Positions 27,567-36,009 of a DNA stretch of 64,000 bases are shown here, in pieces (the stretch's first letter is position 1; the number at the start of each line of letters is the position of its first letter). Position numbers and translations under genes: made by a program. The stretch spans positions 1-64,000 of the forward strand of contig JBGSYC010000215.1 in NCBI GenBank assembly GCA_041751095.1, read 5' to 3'. This DNA comes from JADCRZ01 sp041751095. GTDB lineage: Bacteria; Bacteroidota; Bacteroidia; Chitinophagales; Chitinophagaceae. The notes below the pieces were generated by a model. The model was not told where the DNA came from. It did no database searches and saw nothing but the letters and a program-made list of their open reading frames with translations.

Positions 27567-28457
27567 CTAAATCATTATCGACAACGTACATCCTTTGCCG
27601 GGAGACGCTGCAAGATCAAAGGTGCCGTTAAATAGCTCTACCCTGTTCCTGATATCCTTAAGACCGGTACCTTTAACGGGTTTATTAACGTCGAAGCCCT
27701 TACCATCATCCTGAATGGTTAAAGCTACGCCGCCATTCATATTTGAAAGCCATATCTGCACCCTTCTGGCTTCAGCATGGTGAATGATGTTATCGATCTG
27801 CTCCTGGATAATCCGGTAAATCATCAACTTTTTTTCATGCGGCACATCTTCTTCGTTAAAATCCCTGATATGCAGATCGAATGTATATTGCATTGACTTT
27901 AATACATCCTGCGCCAGGTCTTCAATAGATGCAATAAGCCCGATGTCGCCAAGTAAAGGAGGGGTTAACGTTCCGGATAAATTTCTTAATTCAGCAATAA
28001 CTTCGATAATATTTGAGGAGCACTTTTTCATCAGATCGTCTCTTAAACTAACATTCTCCATTGCAAGGTCCATGTATAATTTAGTAGTTGCCAGTATTTG
28101 AATAATATTATCATGCAACACCTCCCCTAATTGTTTCCTTTCAGCTTCCTGGGTCTGCATAATAGCCTGTGCTATTTCTTTTTGATGCCGCACTTTTTCT
28201 TCTAATAACACGGATAGCTGATTGTTGGTAGACGTGAGATATTGATTGCCTTTTCTTAAATCTTTACTCCAATGCTCACTGACAAAGTAAATCAGCAGGC
28301 CTGATAGTATCACAAATAATATTCCTTTAAACATTTGAATATTCCGGTAAAGGTTCAGGTCATTGCGCGAAACTTTTACAAAGTAGATGTCGGTTATTAT
28401 TATCCAGGTAATCCCGAAGACAAGGAATACAATTGCGGTTTTTAAGGATGAAGACAT
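27567..28457 (-). CDS. sensor histidine kinase, NarL-partner (HisKA_3) type
   Basis: The 296-residue protein has two membrane helices (about 6-28 and 44-60), a helical linker, then the HisKA_3 dimerisation domain with the phospho-acceptor in AERKQLGEVLHDNIIQ (His115). The HATPase domain follows, with the N-box EQIDNIIHHAEA, G1 box DDGKGF and G2 box GTGLKDIRNR. It autophosphorylates and should pass phosphate to a NarL/LuxR-type regulator, but no response regulator lies beside it. The short loop between helices leaves little room for a periplasmic sensor. Signal unknown. Confidence 0.9.
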   Translation of the reverse strand: MSSSLKTAIVFLVFGITWIIITDIYFVKVSRNDLNLYRNIQMFKGILFVILSGLLIYFVSEHWSKDLRKGNQYLTSTNNQLSVLLEEKVRHQKEIAQAIMQTQEAERKQLGEVLHDNIIQILATTKLYMDLAMENVSLRDDLMKKCSSNIIEVIAELRNLSGTLTPPLLGDIGLIASIEDLAQDVLKSMQYTFDLHIRDFNEEDVPHEKKLMIYRIIQEQIDNIIHHAEARRVQIWLSNMNGGVALTIQDDGKGFDVNKPVKGTGLKDIRNRVELFNGTFDLAASPGKGCTLSIMI

Positions 28458-28749
28458 GTTGCGGTTCAGATTTTTCTGTCAGATATGCGGTAAGATACTT
28501 ACATACGGGGGAAGGACAGTCATACAATTATCATTGTTGGGAAGAGGCATGAATCAATCAGGGCGTAGCTTCATTGGAGGCCAATCTTTGCACATCACAT
28601 CTGCCAAGACATAGGCATGCAAGGTACGGGGTTTCCGGCCGTTTATGCCTGCCGGCAAAACTGCAGGAAAGTTTACGTCCATACGAATGGCAAGAGTGCA
28701 ACGACTAACGACTTTCACACGAGCTGGTCTTTTGATATTTACCGAAGAA
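28458..28749. other. intergenic region without evident gene
   Basis: Several short open frames cross this 292-base gap on both strands, but none has a family resemblance or a start with context. I see no hairpin terminator. Confidence 0.35.
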
Positions 28750-29502
28750 CTAACCTCCAAAAACCTTCTTCAAAATATCACTTGCTCTTGCCGCAGGATT
28801 AGACCTGATCTTTTTTTCTTCCTCTCCTATATAATAAAATATCCCCCGTAAAGCCCTCTCGGTTACGTATTCGTTTATATCAGAAGTAACGGGCGTTGCA
28901 GAGAACCGGTTGTAAACATCAAATACGTCTTTCCAATACCGGGTTGCATCTACTTTCTTCAGGGAACCTTCAATGACAGGCCTGAATGAGTTGGTTAATT
29001 CATTAGAGGTAACACGTTTCAAATAAGACGTTGCCGCAGTATCTTTGCCGCGCAAAATACCTATTGCATCCTGTACGCTCATCTTTTTTATGGCATCAAT
29101 AAAAATAGGAGCTGCTGCTTTCGAGGCATCTTCAGCCGCACGGTTCAAATTAACAATGGTTTCATCAACCAGCTTACCCATTCCGACAGCGCGCAGTTTG
29201 CCTTCGAGTTTTCTTACGTCCTCCGGCATCAGTATCTTTACGGCAGCATCTTTGAAGAACCCGTCCATTGCCGACAACCGTCCTGCGCTTTTCTCCGCGC
29301 CAACTGCCAGCGCTTCTCTCAGGCCAGCTACAATTTCATCTGTGGAAAGTGAACTGCCCGCATTCGACTTTCCGGAATTCATTGCCTGATTTGCCTTTTT
29401 AAGAAGGCCGTTAAAGCCGGAAGATCTTGTAGAATCTTTTTGCTGGGCAACTATTGTGGCGCTTACTAAGAAACACATCATGGAGAACAACAACTTTTTC
29501 AT
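28750..29502 (-). CDS. DUF4197 protein, secreted
   Basis: The 250-residue protein has a signal peptide (KLLFSMMCFLVSATIVAQ) from ATG 29502. The mature part is helical and matches the DUF4197 pattern: STDEIVAGLREALAVGAEKS, FKDAAVKILMPED, AAEDASKAAAPIFIDAI and the ending RALRGIFYYIGEEEKKIR. The family is widespread in Gram-negative bacteria and has no assigned reaction. It lies 32 bases downstream of the thioesterase and is probably co-transcribed with it. Confidence 0.85.
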   Translation of the reverse strand: MKKLLFSMMCFLVSATIVAQQKDSTRSSGFNGLLKKANQAMNSGKSNAGSSLSTDEIVAGLREALAVGAEKSAGRLSAMDGFFKDAAVKILMPEDVRKLEGKLRAVGMGKLVDETIVNLNRAAEDASKAAAPIFIDAIKKMSVQDAIGILRGKDTAATSYLKRVTSNELTNSFRPVIEGSLKKVDATRYWKDVFDVYNRFSATPVTSDINEYVTERALRGIFYYIGEEEKKIRSNPAARASDILKKVFGG

Positions 29503-29534
29503 AAAAATCATTATGAGTAATTTACTTTTAAATA

Positions 29535-29969
29535 TTAAATCCATTCAAAATCCTTTTCACGCGGCATACTGTCGAAGGTTTTATTGACCTCTGTTGGCGG
29601 GGTGGCAAGTTTCCGCTTTACAACGTCTATCCATGCACCATCAACTGTTAGTATAGCGCAAAGCAGACCGGCATTTTTGTAGATCGAATGCCGGATTGTC
29701 CAACGCGCGTAATCAGATCTTGCCTTTTGCAGTTTCATATCGATCCTGATTATGTCAGGGTACCTGATTTCCTTTTTAAAAACACATTCTTCGCGAAAAA
29801 TGACCGGGCCAAAAGAATGTTGGTTCATATATTGAATTGTAATACCATGCTGATGTAAAAAAGCTACGCGCGCAGAAGCCCCAAAATCGTAATATACAGC
29901 ATTACGAAGGTGGAAGTTCGGGTCGAGATCTGCCCAGCGTAACTCCATCGAAATAACAAATGAATCCAT
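29535..29969 (-). CDS. hotdog-fold acyl-CoA thioesterase family protein
   Basis: The 144 residues fit the 4HBT/YbgC hotdog family. The N-terminal strand ELRWADLDPNFHLRNAVYYD carries the Asp of the active-site region in the LDPNFHLRN form (compare DxxGHVNN). FKKEIRYPDIIRID follows as the central strand. It would hydrolyse acyl-CoA or act in a lipid or aromatic pathway. I place the start at ATG 29969 (MDSFVIS); ATG 29987 would add six residues. The gene precedes DUF4197. Confidence 0.82.
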   Translation of the reverse strand: MDSFVISMELRWADLDPNFHLRNAVYYDFGASARVAFLHQHGITIQYMNQHSFGPVIFREECVFKKEIRYPDIIRIDMKLQKARSDYARWTIRHSIYKNAGLLCAILTVDGAWIDVVKRKLATPPTEVNKTFDSMPREKDFEWI

Positions 29970-30137
29970 CTGCACAAAATTATACAATCGGCTATAAATA
30001 AACAGCTGATTATCCTTCCTTACCCGTTAAAACAACCAAAAGCTTTAAAGGTTATTTAAAGGATCGACAACGATGATAATTAACATTATCAATGGACATT
30101 GAAACACCGCTACCCCTCGGGAATGGGTAAAATGTAA

Positions 30138-30145
30138 TACTTTTG
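30138..30145 (+). promoter_or_regulatory. candidate -7 box for the FKBP gene
   Basis: TACTTTTG fits TAnnTTTG and lies 18 bases before the ATG at 30164. A -33 TTTG at the standard distance was not found. Confidence 0.4.
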
Positions 30146-30163
30146 CGCACTTAAAAGCACAAA

Positions 30164-30871
30164 ATGAAAAAAGTATCCGTAACGGTTGTTGCCTTGTGCA
30201 TGGTTTTTGCGCTTTTTGCACAACAAAAAGCAAAACCAAAGGCAGCTACAACTGCGCTGCCTGCGTTGAAAACAAGTCTTGATTCGCTTAGTTATGCCCT
30301 TGGACTAAGTCTTGCACAATTTTATAAACAGCAGGGAATTACTAACGTAAATACAACCCTGGTGTCAAAAGCCATCAATGATGCTATGCGGAATGGCAAA
30401 CTTTTATTGAATGAAGAACAAATGAATACGAGTATAACCAATTATTTACAAAAAATGAAAACGGAAAAATCAGCTGGTAACAAAAAGGCGGGAGACACTT
30501 TTCTTGCCTCCAACAAAACAAAACAGGGAGTAATTACATTACCAAGTGGATTACAATACCTGATTTTAAAAGAAGGCACCGGCCCAAAGCCTACCATTAA
30601 TGATACGGTAAAATGCCACTATCATGGTACGCTGATCGACGGAACTGTTTTTGACAGCTCTGTAGATCGTGGACATCCTGCCGAGTTTCCTGTGGGCGGA
30701 GTGATTAAAGGATGGGTGGAAGCACTTCCGTTGATGTCCGTAGGCAGCAAATGGAAGCTATTCATACCTTCAGACCTTGGATACGGCGATAACCAGGCAG
30801 GCCAAAAAATTGGCCCCGGATCAACCCTGATATTTGATGTTGAATTGCTGGAAATTGCTAATAAGAAATAA
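30164..30871 (+). CDS. FKBP-type peptidyl-prolyl cis-trans isomerase, exported (Mip-like)
   Basis: The 235-residue protein folds or stabilises exported proteins. A signal peptide of about 19-20 residues ends in ALFAQQ. An N-terminal helical dimerisation region covers about 37-105 (SLSYALGLSLAQFYKQQG). The FKBP domain starts near 122 with LPSGLQYLILKEGTG, continues with VKCHYHGTLIDGTVFDSS, GVIKGWVEALPLM and ends with GPGSTLIFDVELLEI. All core aromatic residues of the rotamase site are present (Tyr, Phe, Trp). No operon partners. Confidence 0.95.
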   Translation: MKKVSVTVVALCMVFALFAQQKAKPKAATTALPALKTSLDSLSYALGLSLAQFYKQQGITNVNTTLVSKAINDAMRNGKLLLNEEQMNTSITNYLQKMKTEKSAGNKKAGDTFLASNKTKQGVITLPSGLQYLILKEGTGPKPTINDTVKCHYHGTLIDGTVFDSSVDRGHPAEFPVGGVIKGWVEALPLMSVGSKWKLFIPSDLGYGDNQAGQKIGPGSTLIFDVELLEIANKK

Positions 30872-30962
30872 GCCGGCAATCAGATGTAATATTTACGTTG
30901 ACTTCTGAATTCAGTTTTGTGCTTTCTGGTCACCTGTGTTATTAGCCTTTTCTCTGCAGTTA

Positions 30963-31970
30963 TCACGAGATGTTTCCTTTCATCTCTTCAATTTGCTGCC
31001 TTGTTCCCAGTACGATCACTTTCATTTCTTTTAAGATGATGGTGTTTTCCGGTGGGTTAATAATAAACTTTCCATCGGCGTTTTTTATGCCTATACAATT
31101 CACGCCTGTCTTTTTCCATGCCATAATATCGCGAAGGGATTTATTTCGGACTGCTTCGGGGAGCTGCTCAAAATTTACCGATTCCATATGTATGGATTCT
31201 CCTTCTTCTCCGGATAAGTAATCGATGAATTCGATAACATCGGGTTTTGATACCAGCGTTGCCATATGTGTTCCGCCGATTTTATCAGGCATGATGACGC
31301 TATCAGCACCGGCCTTTTTTAATTTTGGTGAAGTGTTTGATTCGGAGGCCCGGCTTATGATCTGGATCGAAGGATTTAATGCACGTGCGGATAAAACAAT
31401 AAACACATTGTCCGAATCCATTGGCAACGTAGTAATCAGTGCACGTGCCTTTTCTATCCCCGCTTTTTTCAGCACGTCATCATCTGTTCCATCGCCTGTA
31501 AGGTAAACGAGCTCCGGGCTTTCCATGATTACCTTCCCTAACACATTTTCATCCTTTTCAATGACCACGAAAGGCAGGGAATGATACCTTAATGTTTGTG
31601 CCGCCTGTTGGCCATTACGCCCGTATCCGCAAATGATCACGTGTTGATTCAGTTTATCAATTGTTGACATAAGCTTTTTATTTTTGAAAAATTCATTGAT
31701 CTCCCCGCTGATTACATATTGCGTGATCCGTGTTAATACAAATGCCAAAGAAGCCCAACTGGTGATGAGTAACAACGTTGTAAATAAACGTCCGGTCTGA
31801 CTTAAGGGCCGAACCTCCATAAATCCGGCGGTAGTTACCGTAATTGTGGTCATGTAAAGCGCTTCAAGGAAATCATAACTTTCTATAATCATAAAACCGA
31901 TGATACCACTCAGGATTATGCTGTGTAAAATGAGAAAAGGATAAATTAGACGCCAGGCCGCTTTAGACAC
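30963..31970 (-). CDS. two-helix potassium channel with RCK domain and altered filter
   Basis: The 335-residue protein has two membrane helices (about 8-30 and 61-87) around a pore loop, then a RCK/TrkA-N NAD-binding domain (HVIICGYGRNGQQAA, Gly-rich at 115-120) and a TrkA-C-like end (about 250-335). In the pore the usual TVGYGD reads TTAGFME (Thr46-Glu52), so the second filter glycine is Met. This is the MthK-type layout. Ion selectivity is therefore uncertain. It sits alone and convergent with the FKBP gene. Confidence 0.87.
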   Translation of the reverse strand: MSKAAWRLIYPFLILHSIILSGIIGFMIIESYDFLEALYMTTITVTTAGFMEVRPLSQTGRLFTTLLLITSWASLAFVLTRITQYVISGEINEFFKNKKLMSTIDKLNQHVIICGYGRNGQQAAQTLRYHSLPFVVIEKDENVLGKVIMESPELVYLTGDGTDDDVLKKAGIEKARALITTLPMDSDNVFIVLSARALNPSIQIISRASESNTSPKLKKAGADSVIMPDKIGGTHMATLVSKPDVIEFIDYLSGEEGESIHMESVNFEQLPEAVRNKSLRDIMAWKKTGVNCIGIKNADGKFIINPPENTIILKEMKVIVLGTRQQIEEMKGNIS

Positions 31971-32327
31971 AAAAAAAATTTATATAAAATTATACTATTG
32001 TCCGACTAAAATGAATAAGGTGTTGATCCAGAACTTTTGTCTATTTCTCCGGACAAAAATTATAAATTAAATTTATTAATCCTACCACGTCTTCACCGGA
32101 TAACAACAGGGTTATCCGGAAGAAATATTATAACCCGAAGATTCACCTGCAGATCGTCAGCGATAATCACTTTCATAAGAAATCCTCCCATAACAGAGAG
32201 GATTTCATTTATGATCTGGTACAAGTCGGGAAAAGCGAGGTGTTATGTTCTGTAGCGTTCGATGTCGCTGGTACCGGATATCAATTTTTAACCGATGGCT
32301 TAATGTTCCGCTGGTGATTTTCCTGCA
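31971..32327. other. intergenic region with a start-less open frame
   Basis: In frame 2 of the forward strand 32066-32317 is open for 83 codons, with protein-like composition (YDLVQVGKSEVLCSVAFDV) but no ATG, GTG or TTG near its beginning. It could be a decayed gene end. No other structure was seen. Confidence 0.3.
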
Positions 32328-33980
32328 CTACCTATACAATAAATCATAGTACTCATGCGCCATCCGGTTTGAATCGAATTGAAACCGCACATCCCTCATG
32401 CCATTTTTTGCTATCTGCCTCCATGTTTCATAGTTGCTGTAATAAAGAGGAAGAATCTGCTTTTCAAGAATATCATATATCTTATTCAGATCATATTCAT
32501 CCTGCTGGTGAACGTGCATATTGGCATAGTCTACCTGGGGTACAACAAAGCCGTTGTTCCCCTGATTAATAAATTCCGGAATCCAGCCATCATCTGTTGA
32601 GAAATTTACTGCTCCGTTCATTGCCGCGCTCATACCGCTTGTTCCGGAGGCTTCCCGGGGAACTCTTGGATTATTTAACCAGCAGTCAGCCCCCTGTTTA
32701 AGCCGTTTCGACAAGGCCAGTTCGTAACCAACAACCACAGCCACGTTTTTATACCCTTTACTTAAATGCACAAGGTGATTAAAATCGTTTATAGCCGGGT
32801 AATCCATAGGGTATGGTTTTCCAGCCCAGATAAACTGTACCGGAAACCTGGCGCTGCTCGTTAACTTATTAAACCGCTCGATGTCCCTTGTGACGAGTTC
32901 AGCCCGCTTGTATCCTGCGAACCTTCGGGCCCAGACAATCGTAAATACATCCGGATCCAATAATTTTCCGGATTGGTCTGCAACAATCTCGAAGGCTCTT
33001 TTCTTAAGATATTTTTTCCGGTCATCCCAAGCCAGATCGTTGCCTTCTTCCATGCTTTTATACAACTGCTTGTCTGACCAGTACCGCCAGTTTTGCGCAT
33101 TGGTAATGGAGATAATAGGGCATACTCCTTCAAATTTAGTCCACATGGCCCTCGACACTTTTCCATGCAACTGCGATACCCCGTTAGCTAATCTTGCAAA
33201 ACGCAAAGCTACCAGCGAGTGGTTGAATTGATCATCTGTGATACCGGTGAGTCTGCGTGTTTCATCAAGAGACAAACCGCAGAAGTAGCTCATCTTATGG
33301 CAGAGGTATATGTCATGTTTTTCGTTCCCGGCTTCTTCAGGTGTATGCGTGGTAAACACCAGGCGCTTTCTTACGTCTTCTATATTTCCATATTTTCTGT
33401 ACAGATAAAATGCGGCACTAATGGCATGCGCCTCATTTAAATGATATACGTCCGGTAAATACCCCATTTCATCAAGCAGCTTTGCTCCCCCTACGCCCAG
33501 CAGAATGAACTGCGCTACTTTTGTGGCAACGTTTGCGTCATAAAGCCGGTGAGTAATGGTCTGCGAAACATAATCGTTCTCCGGAACATCAGTGCTAAGC
33601 AAAAATAAAGGCGCGCTTTTAAACGTCTCCGGGTTTAAATAATATACTTTCACCCAAACCGGGTGTTCATGAATATCAATCTGAAATTTTATCCCGGTGT
33701 CTTCGAGAAAACTGTATTGTTTTTCCATCCAGGTAACCTGGAGTGTCTGATCCTGGTTGCGACCCTGGTCATAATAACCATACTTCCACAAGATGCCGAT
33801 CCCTATCATCTGCTGCCGGAGTTCATATGCGCTTCGCAAATGTGATCCTGACAAAAATCCTAATCCTCCGCTATAAATCTTTAATGGCTGGTGTACTGCA
33901 AATTCCATTGAAAAGTAAGCCACTTTCTTCGCGTAACGATCTTCCGACAGATAGGGCACTTTGAAATTTCTAAAGCTCAT
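32328..33980 (-). CDS. alpha-glucan phosphorylase-like protein lacking the PLP lysine
   Basis: The 550-residue protein belongs to the short glycogen-phosphorylase-like (GT35) group. Conserved parts include FSMEFAVHQPLKIYSGGLG (the short-form N-terminus), YHLNEAHA, ARRFAGYKR (351-359, phosphate-site region with Lys358) and EASGTSGM near 443-450. In phosphorylases the residue after EASGTxxM is the lysine that binds pyridoxal phosphate; here it is Ser451 (codon AGC). All other conserved residues seem intact, so it may use another mechanism, be inactive, or be regulatory. It is alone, reverse, and not beside glg genes. Confidence 0.85.
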   Translation of the reverse strand: MSFRNFKVPYLSEDRYAKKVAYFSMEFAVHQPLKIYSGGLGFLSGSHLRSAYELRQQMIGIGILWKYGYYDQGRNQDQTLQVTWMEKQYSFLEDTGIKFQIDIHEHPVWVKVYYLNPETFKSAPLFLLSTDVPENDYVSQTITHRLYDANVATKVAQFILLGVGGAKLLDEMGYLPDVYHLNEAHAISAAFYLYRKYGNIEDVRKRLVFTTHTPEEAGNEKHDIYLCHKMSYFCGLSLDETRRLTGITDDQFNHSLVALRFARLANGVSQLHGKVSRAMWTKFEGVCPIISITNAQNWRYWSDKQLYKSMEEGNDLAWDDRKKYLKKRAFEIVADQSGKLLDPDVFTIVWARRFAGYKRAELVTRDIERFNKLTSSARFPVQFIWAGKPYPMDYPAINDFNHLVHLSKGYKNVAVVVGYELALSKRLKQGADCWLNNPRVPREASGTSGMSAAMNGAVNFSTDDGWIPEFINQGNNGFVVPQVDYANMHVHQQDEYDLNKIYDILEKQILPLYYSNYETWRQIAKNGMRDVRFQFDSNRMAHEYYDLLYR

Positions 33981-34112
33981 ACGTTGGTGTTTCTGTTAGG
34001 TTTTTTTTAAGAGTCGGCAATATAGGTGATAAATCTTAAACGCCTGAATTTGAGTGGAATGAAATTAATGGAATAAGCATTTACTTGCATACGTGCGGGC
34101 AAAAGAAAAGGG

Positions 34113-35081
34113 TTACTTCTTGGCCTTCAGCCTTTTTTTGGTAGCTGCTTTTTTGCGGTTAGTGTAAGAGCCATCAAAAAAACATCTTATATCACGGTAA
34201 GATCCGCATGCATCGAGCTCTTTCATCCTTACGCTGTTTCCGCTGAAGGTAAATTCAAGTACACACGGATTGCCATTCGCCCGGTATACCGCTGTCTTTG
34301 TGCCGTGAAGAGTAGCTTCACCTTTTAACTCACCGGTACAATCACCATTATCTTTTTCAAAATGCACAAAGAACAACAGCGTCGAAGGCGTTTTACCATC
34401 ACGTACAGAAACATAATTACGGCTGTCTTTTACATAATCACCGGAGAACTTATTTTTTAGCGCAAAAGTGTCGATCGGATTAATGATTTCCTGTTTTTTG
34501 TCGGCAACTCCCTCATCAGTCATGATCAGACTAAAAGCCTGCAGCTCTGAATTAAGAATGTAAACACTTTTAGATTCATAAAACTGCCCTTCGGGGTTTT
34601 TCTTCCGGATTGTTTCTGTAACGGTATATTTTGCATCCATCACGCCCGACTGCGAAGTAGCGGCATCCTTATCAGCCACCACTAACGGCATAGCCGCAAG
34701 AAATTTTTTCTGCCGATCGAAGGCAAGGATATAGCCAGCTTTCTTTGATGTTGTTTCGGCTTTTAAAAACAGGTAGGTCTCGTAATCTTTTATCGCCACC
34801 TTGCCTAGCGGAAAGAGTCGTGGTGTTATGCCGGGTGCGAATTGCCCGCGGATGACAGAGTCGGGTACAAACTGTGAAAATATCTTGTAGCCTATCGTGG
34901 CGGAGTCTGTTTCTTTCCTGCTTAATACTTTATCGTTTACTTCAAGGGGCAGCTTTATATCCGGAAAAAATTCTATAAAATCATTTACAGCTACGGTATC
35001 ATCATCTGCCAGTTTGGTTCTTTTATTATTACAATCAATAAAGAACAACGGCAAAATTATGAGGATCATGTATCTTTTCAT
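34113..35081 (-). CDS. uncharacterised lipoprotein
   Basis: The 322-residue protein starts at ATG 35081 with MKRYMILIILPLFFIDCN, a lipoprotein signal with Cys17. The mature chain is acidic to neutral, beta-rich in appearance, and ends in a lysine-rich tail (NRKKAATKKRLKAKK). Paired cysteines near the end (ELDACGSYRDIRCFF) may form a disulfide. I do not recognise a family. It is divergent from the DtxR-type regulator, so it might share that control region, which is inference. Confidence 0.7.
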   Translation of the reverse strand: MKRYMILIILPLFFIDCNNKRTKLADDDTVAVNDFIEFFPDIKLPLEVNDKVLSRKETDSATIGYKIFSQFVPDSVIRGQFAPGITPRLFPLGKVAIKDYETYLFLKAETTSKKAGYILAFDRQKKFLAAMPLVVADKDAATSQSGVMDAKYTVTETIRKKNPEGQFYESKSVYILNSELQAFSLIMTDEGVADKKQEIINPIDTFALKNKFSGDYVKDSRNYVSVRDGKTPSTLLFFVHFEKDNGDCTGELKGEATLHGTKTAVYRANGNPCVLEFTFSGNSVRMKELDACGSYRDIRCFFDGSYTNRKKAATKKRLKAKK

Positions 35082-35176
35082 ACGTAGTAGCTGGTGAATT
35101 TTCCAGGTAAAATTAAAATTTCCCCGACAACTAATCATTTAAATCTTTTTTGATTCAAATTAAAATTTTAGATTTA

Positions 35177-35194
35177 CCTAAAAATTTATTTAGG
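35177..35194 (+). promoter_or_regulatory. likely DtxR/MntR-type operator
   Basis: CCTAAA (35177-35182) and TTTAGG (35189-35194) form a perfect inverted repeat with a six-base AT spacer, about 83 bases before the regulator's start. DtxR-family sites commonly contain CCTAA/TTAGG arms, so self-control by metal is likely. Confidence 0.6.
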
Positions 35195-35277
35195 CACCTG
35201 AAACATTCGAATGAACACTATGCAGGAAGGCATCTCTGGTATAGCGTAAAGGGTATAATGATTTACATGTATAAAGA

Positions 35278-35937
35278 ATGAAATATTCGGTAACTAAGGA
35301 GAATTATATAAAAGCCATTTTTCATTTACAACAGGAGAATGCAAGTGTTAGCACCAATGCGCTGGCACAGGCCCTGCATACAAAAGCTGCTTCGGTAACA
35401 GATATGCTTAAAAAGCTTAAAACCCAGAAGTTGCTGCAGTATGAAAAGTATAAGGGCGTTAAGCTCACCGTAGAGGGTAGAAAACTGGCCATTCTGATCA
35501 TCCGTAAACACCGGTTGTGGGAATTATTTCTGGTACAAAAATTAGGCTTTGGGTGGGAAGAGGTGCACGAAATTGCAGAGGAGCTGGAGCATATCAGCAG
35601 CAAGAAACTTACAGACAGGCTGGAAGAATACCTGGGCTTTCCCCGGTCTGATCCACACGGCGACCCCATTCCTGACAACCAGGGCCGTATGCCGGTAAAC
35701 AAACAGATCAATCTTGCCGATCTGCCCGTAAACACCGTTTCCATGGTCAGCAATATCGGTGACCAGTCTGCAGAGATCATGGAGCTGTTAAATCATAAAA
35801 ATATAAAGATCGGCACCCGGCTGGAAGTGAAAAAAAAGTTCACTTATGATAATTCACTTGAAATCAAGGTGCACAATAAAGCTGCCTTTACGATAAGTGA
35901 GCACCTTGCAAGGCATCTTTTTGTGAAATATGAATAA
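35278..35937 (+). CDS. DtxR-family metal-dependent transcriptional regulator
   Basis: The 219-residue DNA-binding protein has an N-terminal winged helix (about 1-65: YIKAIFHLQQEN, VSTNALAQALHTKAASVTDM) and the metal-binding dimerisation domain (about 66-140) with HRLWELFLVQKLGFGWEEVH and AEELEHISS, whose Glu/His residues are the usual ligands. FPRSDPHGDPIP follows, then an SH3-like C-terminal domain (from about 150). It should repress in response to Mn(II) or Fe(II). The Nramp-UspA gene follows 72 bases downstream and is the likely target. An inverted repeat upstream suggests autoregulation. Confidence 0.93.
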   Translation: MKYSVTKENYIKAIFHLQQENASVSTNALAQALHTKAASVTDMLKKLKTQKLLQYEKYKGVKLTVEGRKLAILIIRKHRLWELFLVQKLGFGWEEVHEIAEELEHISSKKLTDRLEEYLGFPRSDPHGDPIPDNQGRMPVNKQINLADLPVNTVSMVSNIGDQSAEIMELLNHKNIKIGTRLEVKKKFTYDNSLEIKVHNKAAFTISEHLARHLFVKYE

Positions 35938-36009
35938 GCCCCCATTCGAATGGCCTTCCCTGCCCCTGCAATACCATAACACTAATCCCGCTACCCAACT
36001 TTCCCTATC

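Noticed and set aside
28554..28851. several short frames between the histidine kinase and DUF4197 genes
   Set aside because: None has a start context, domain or neighbour that would support a gene.
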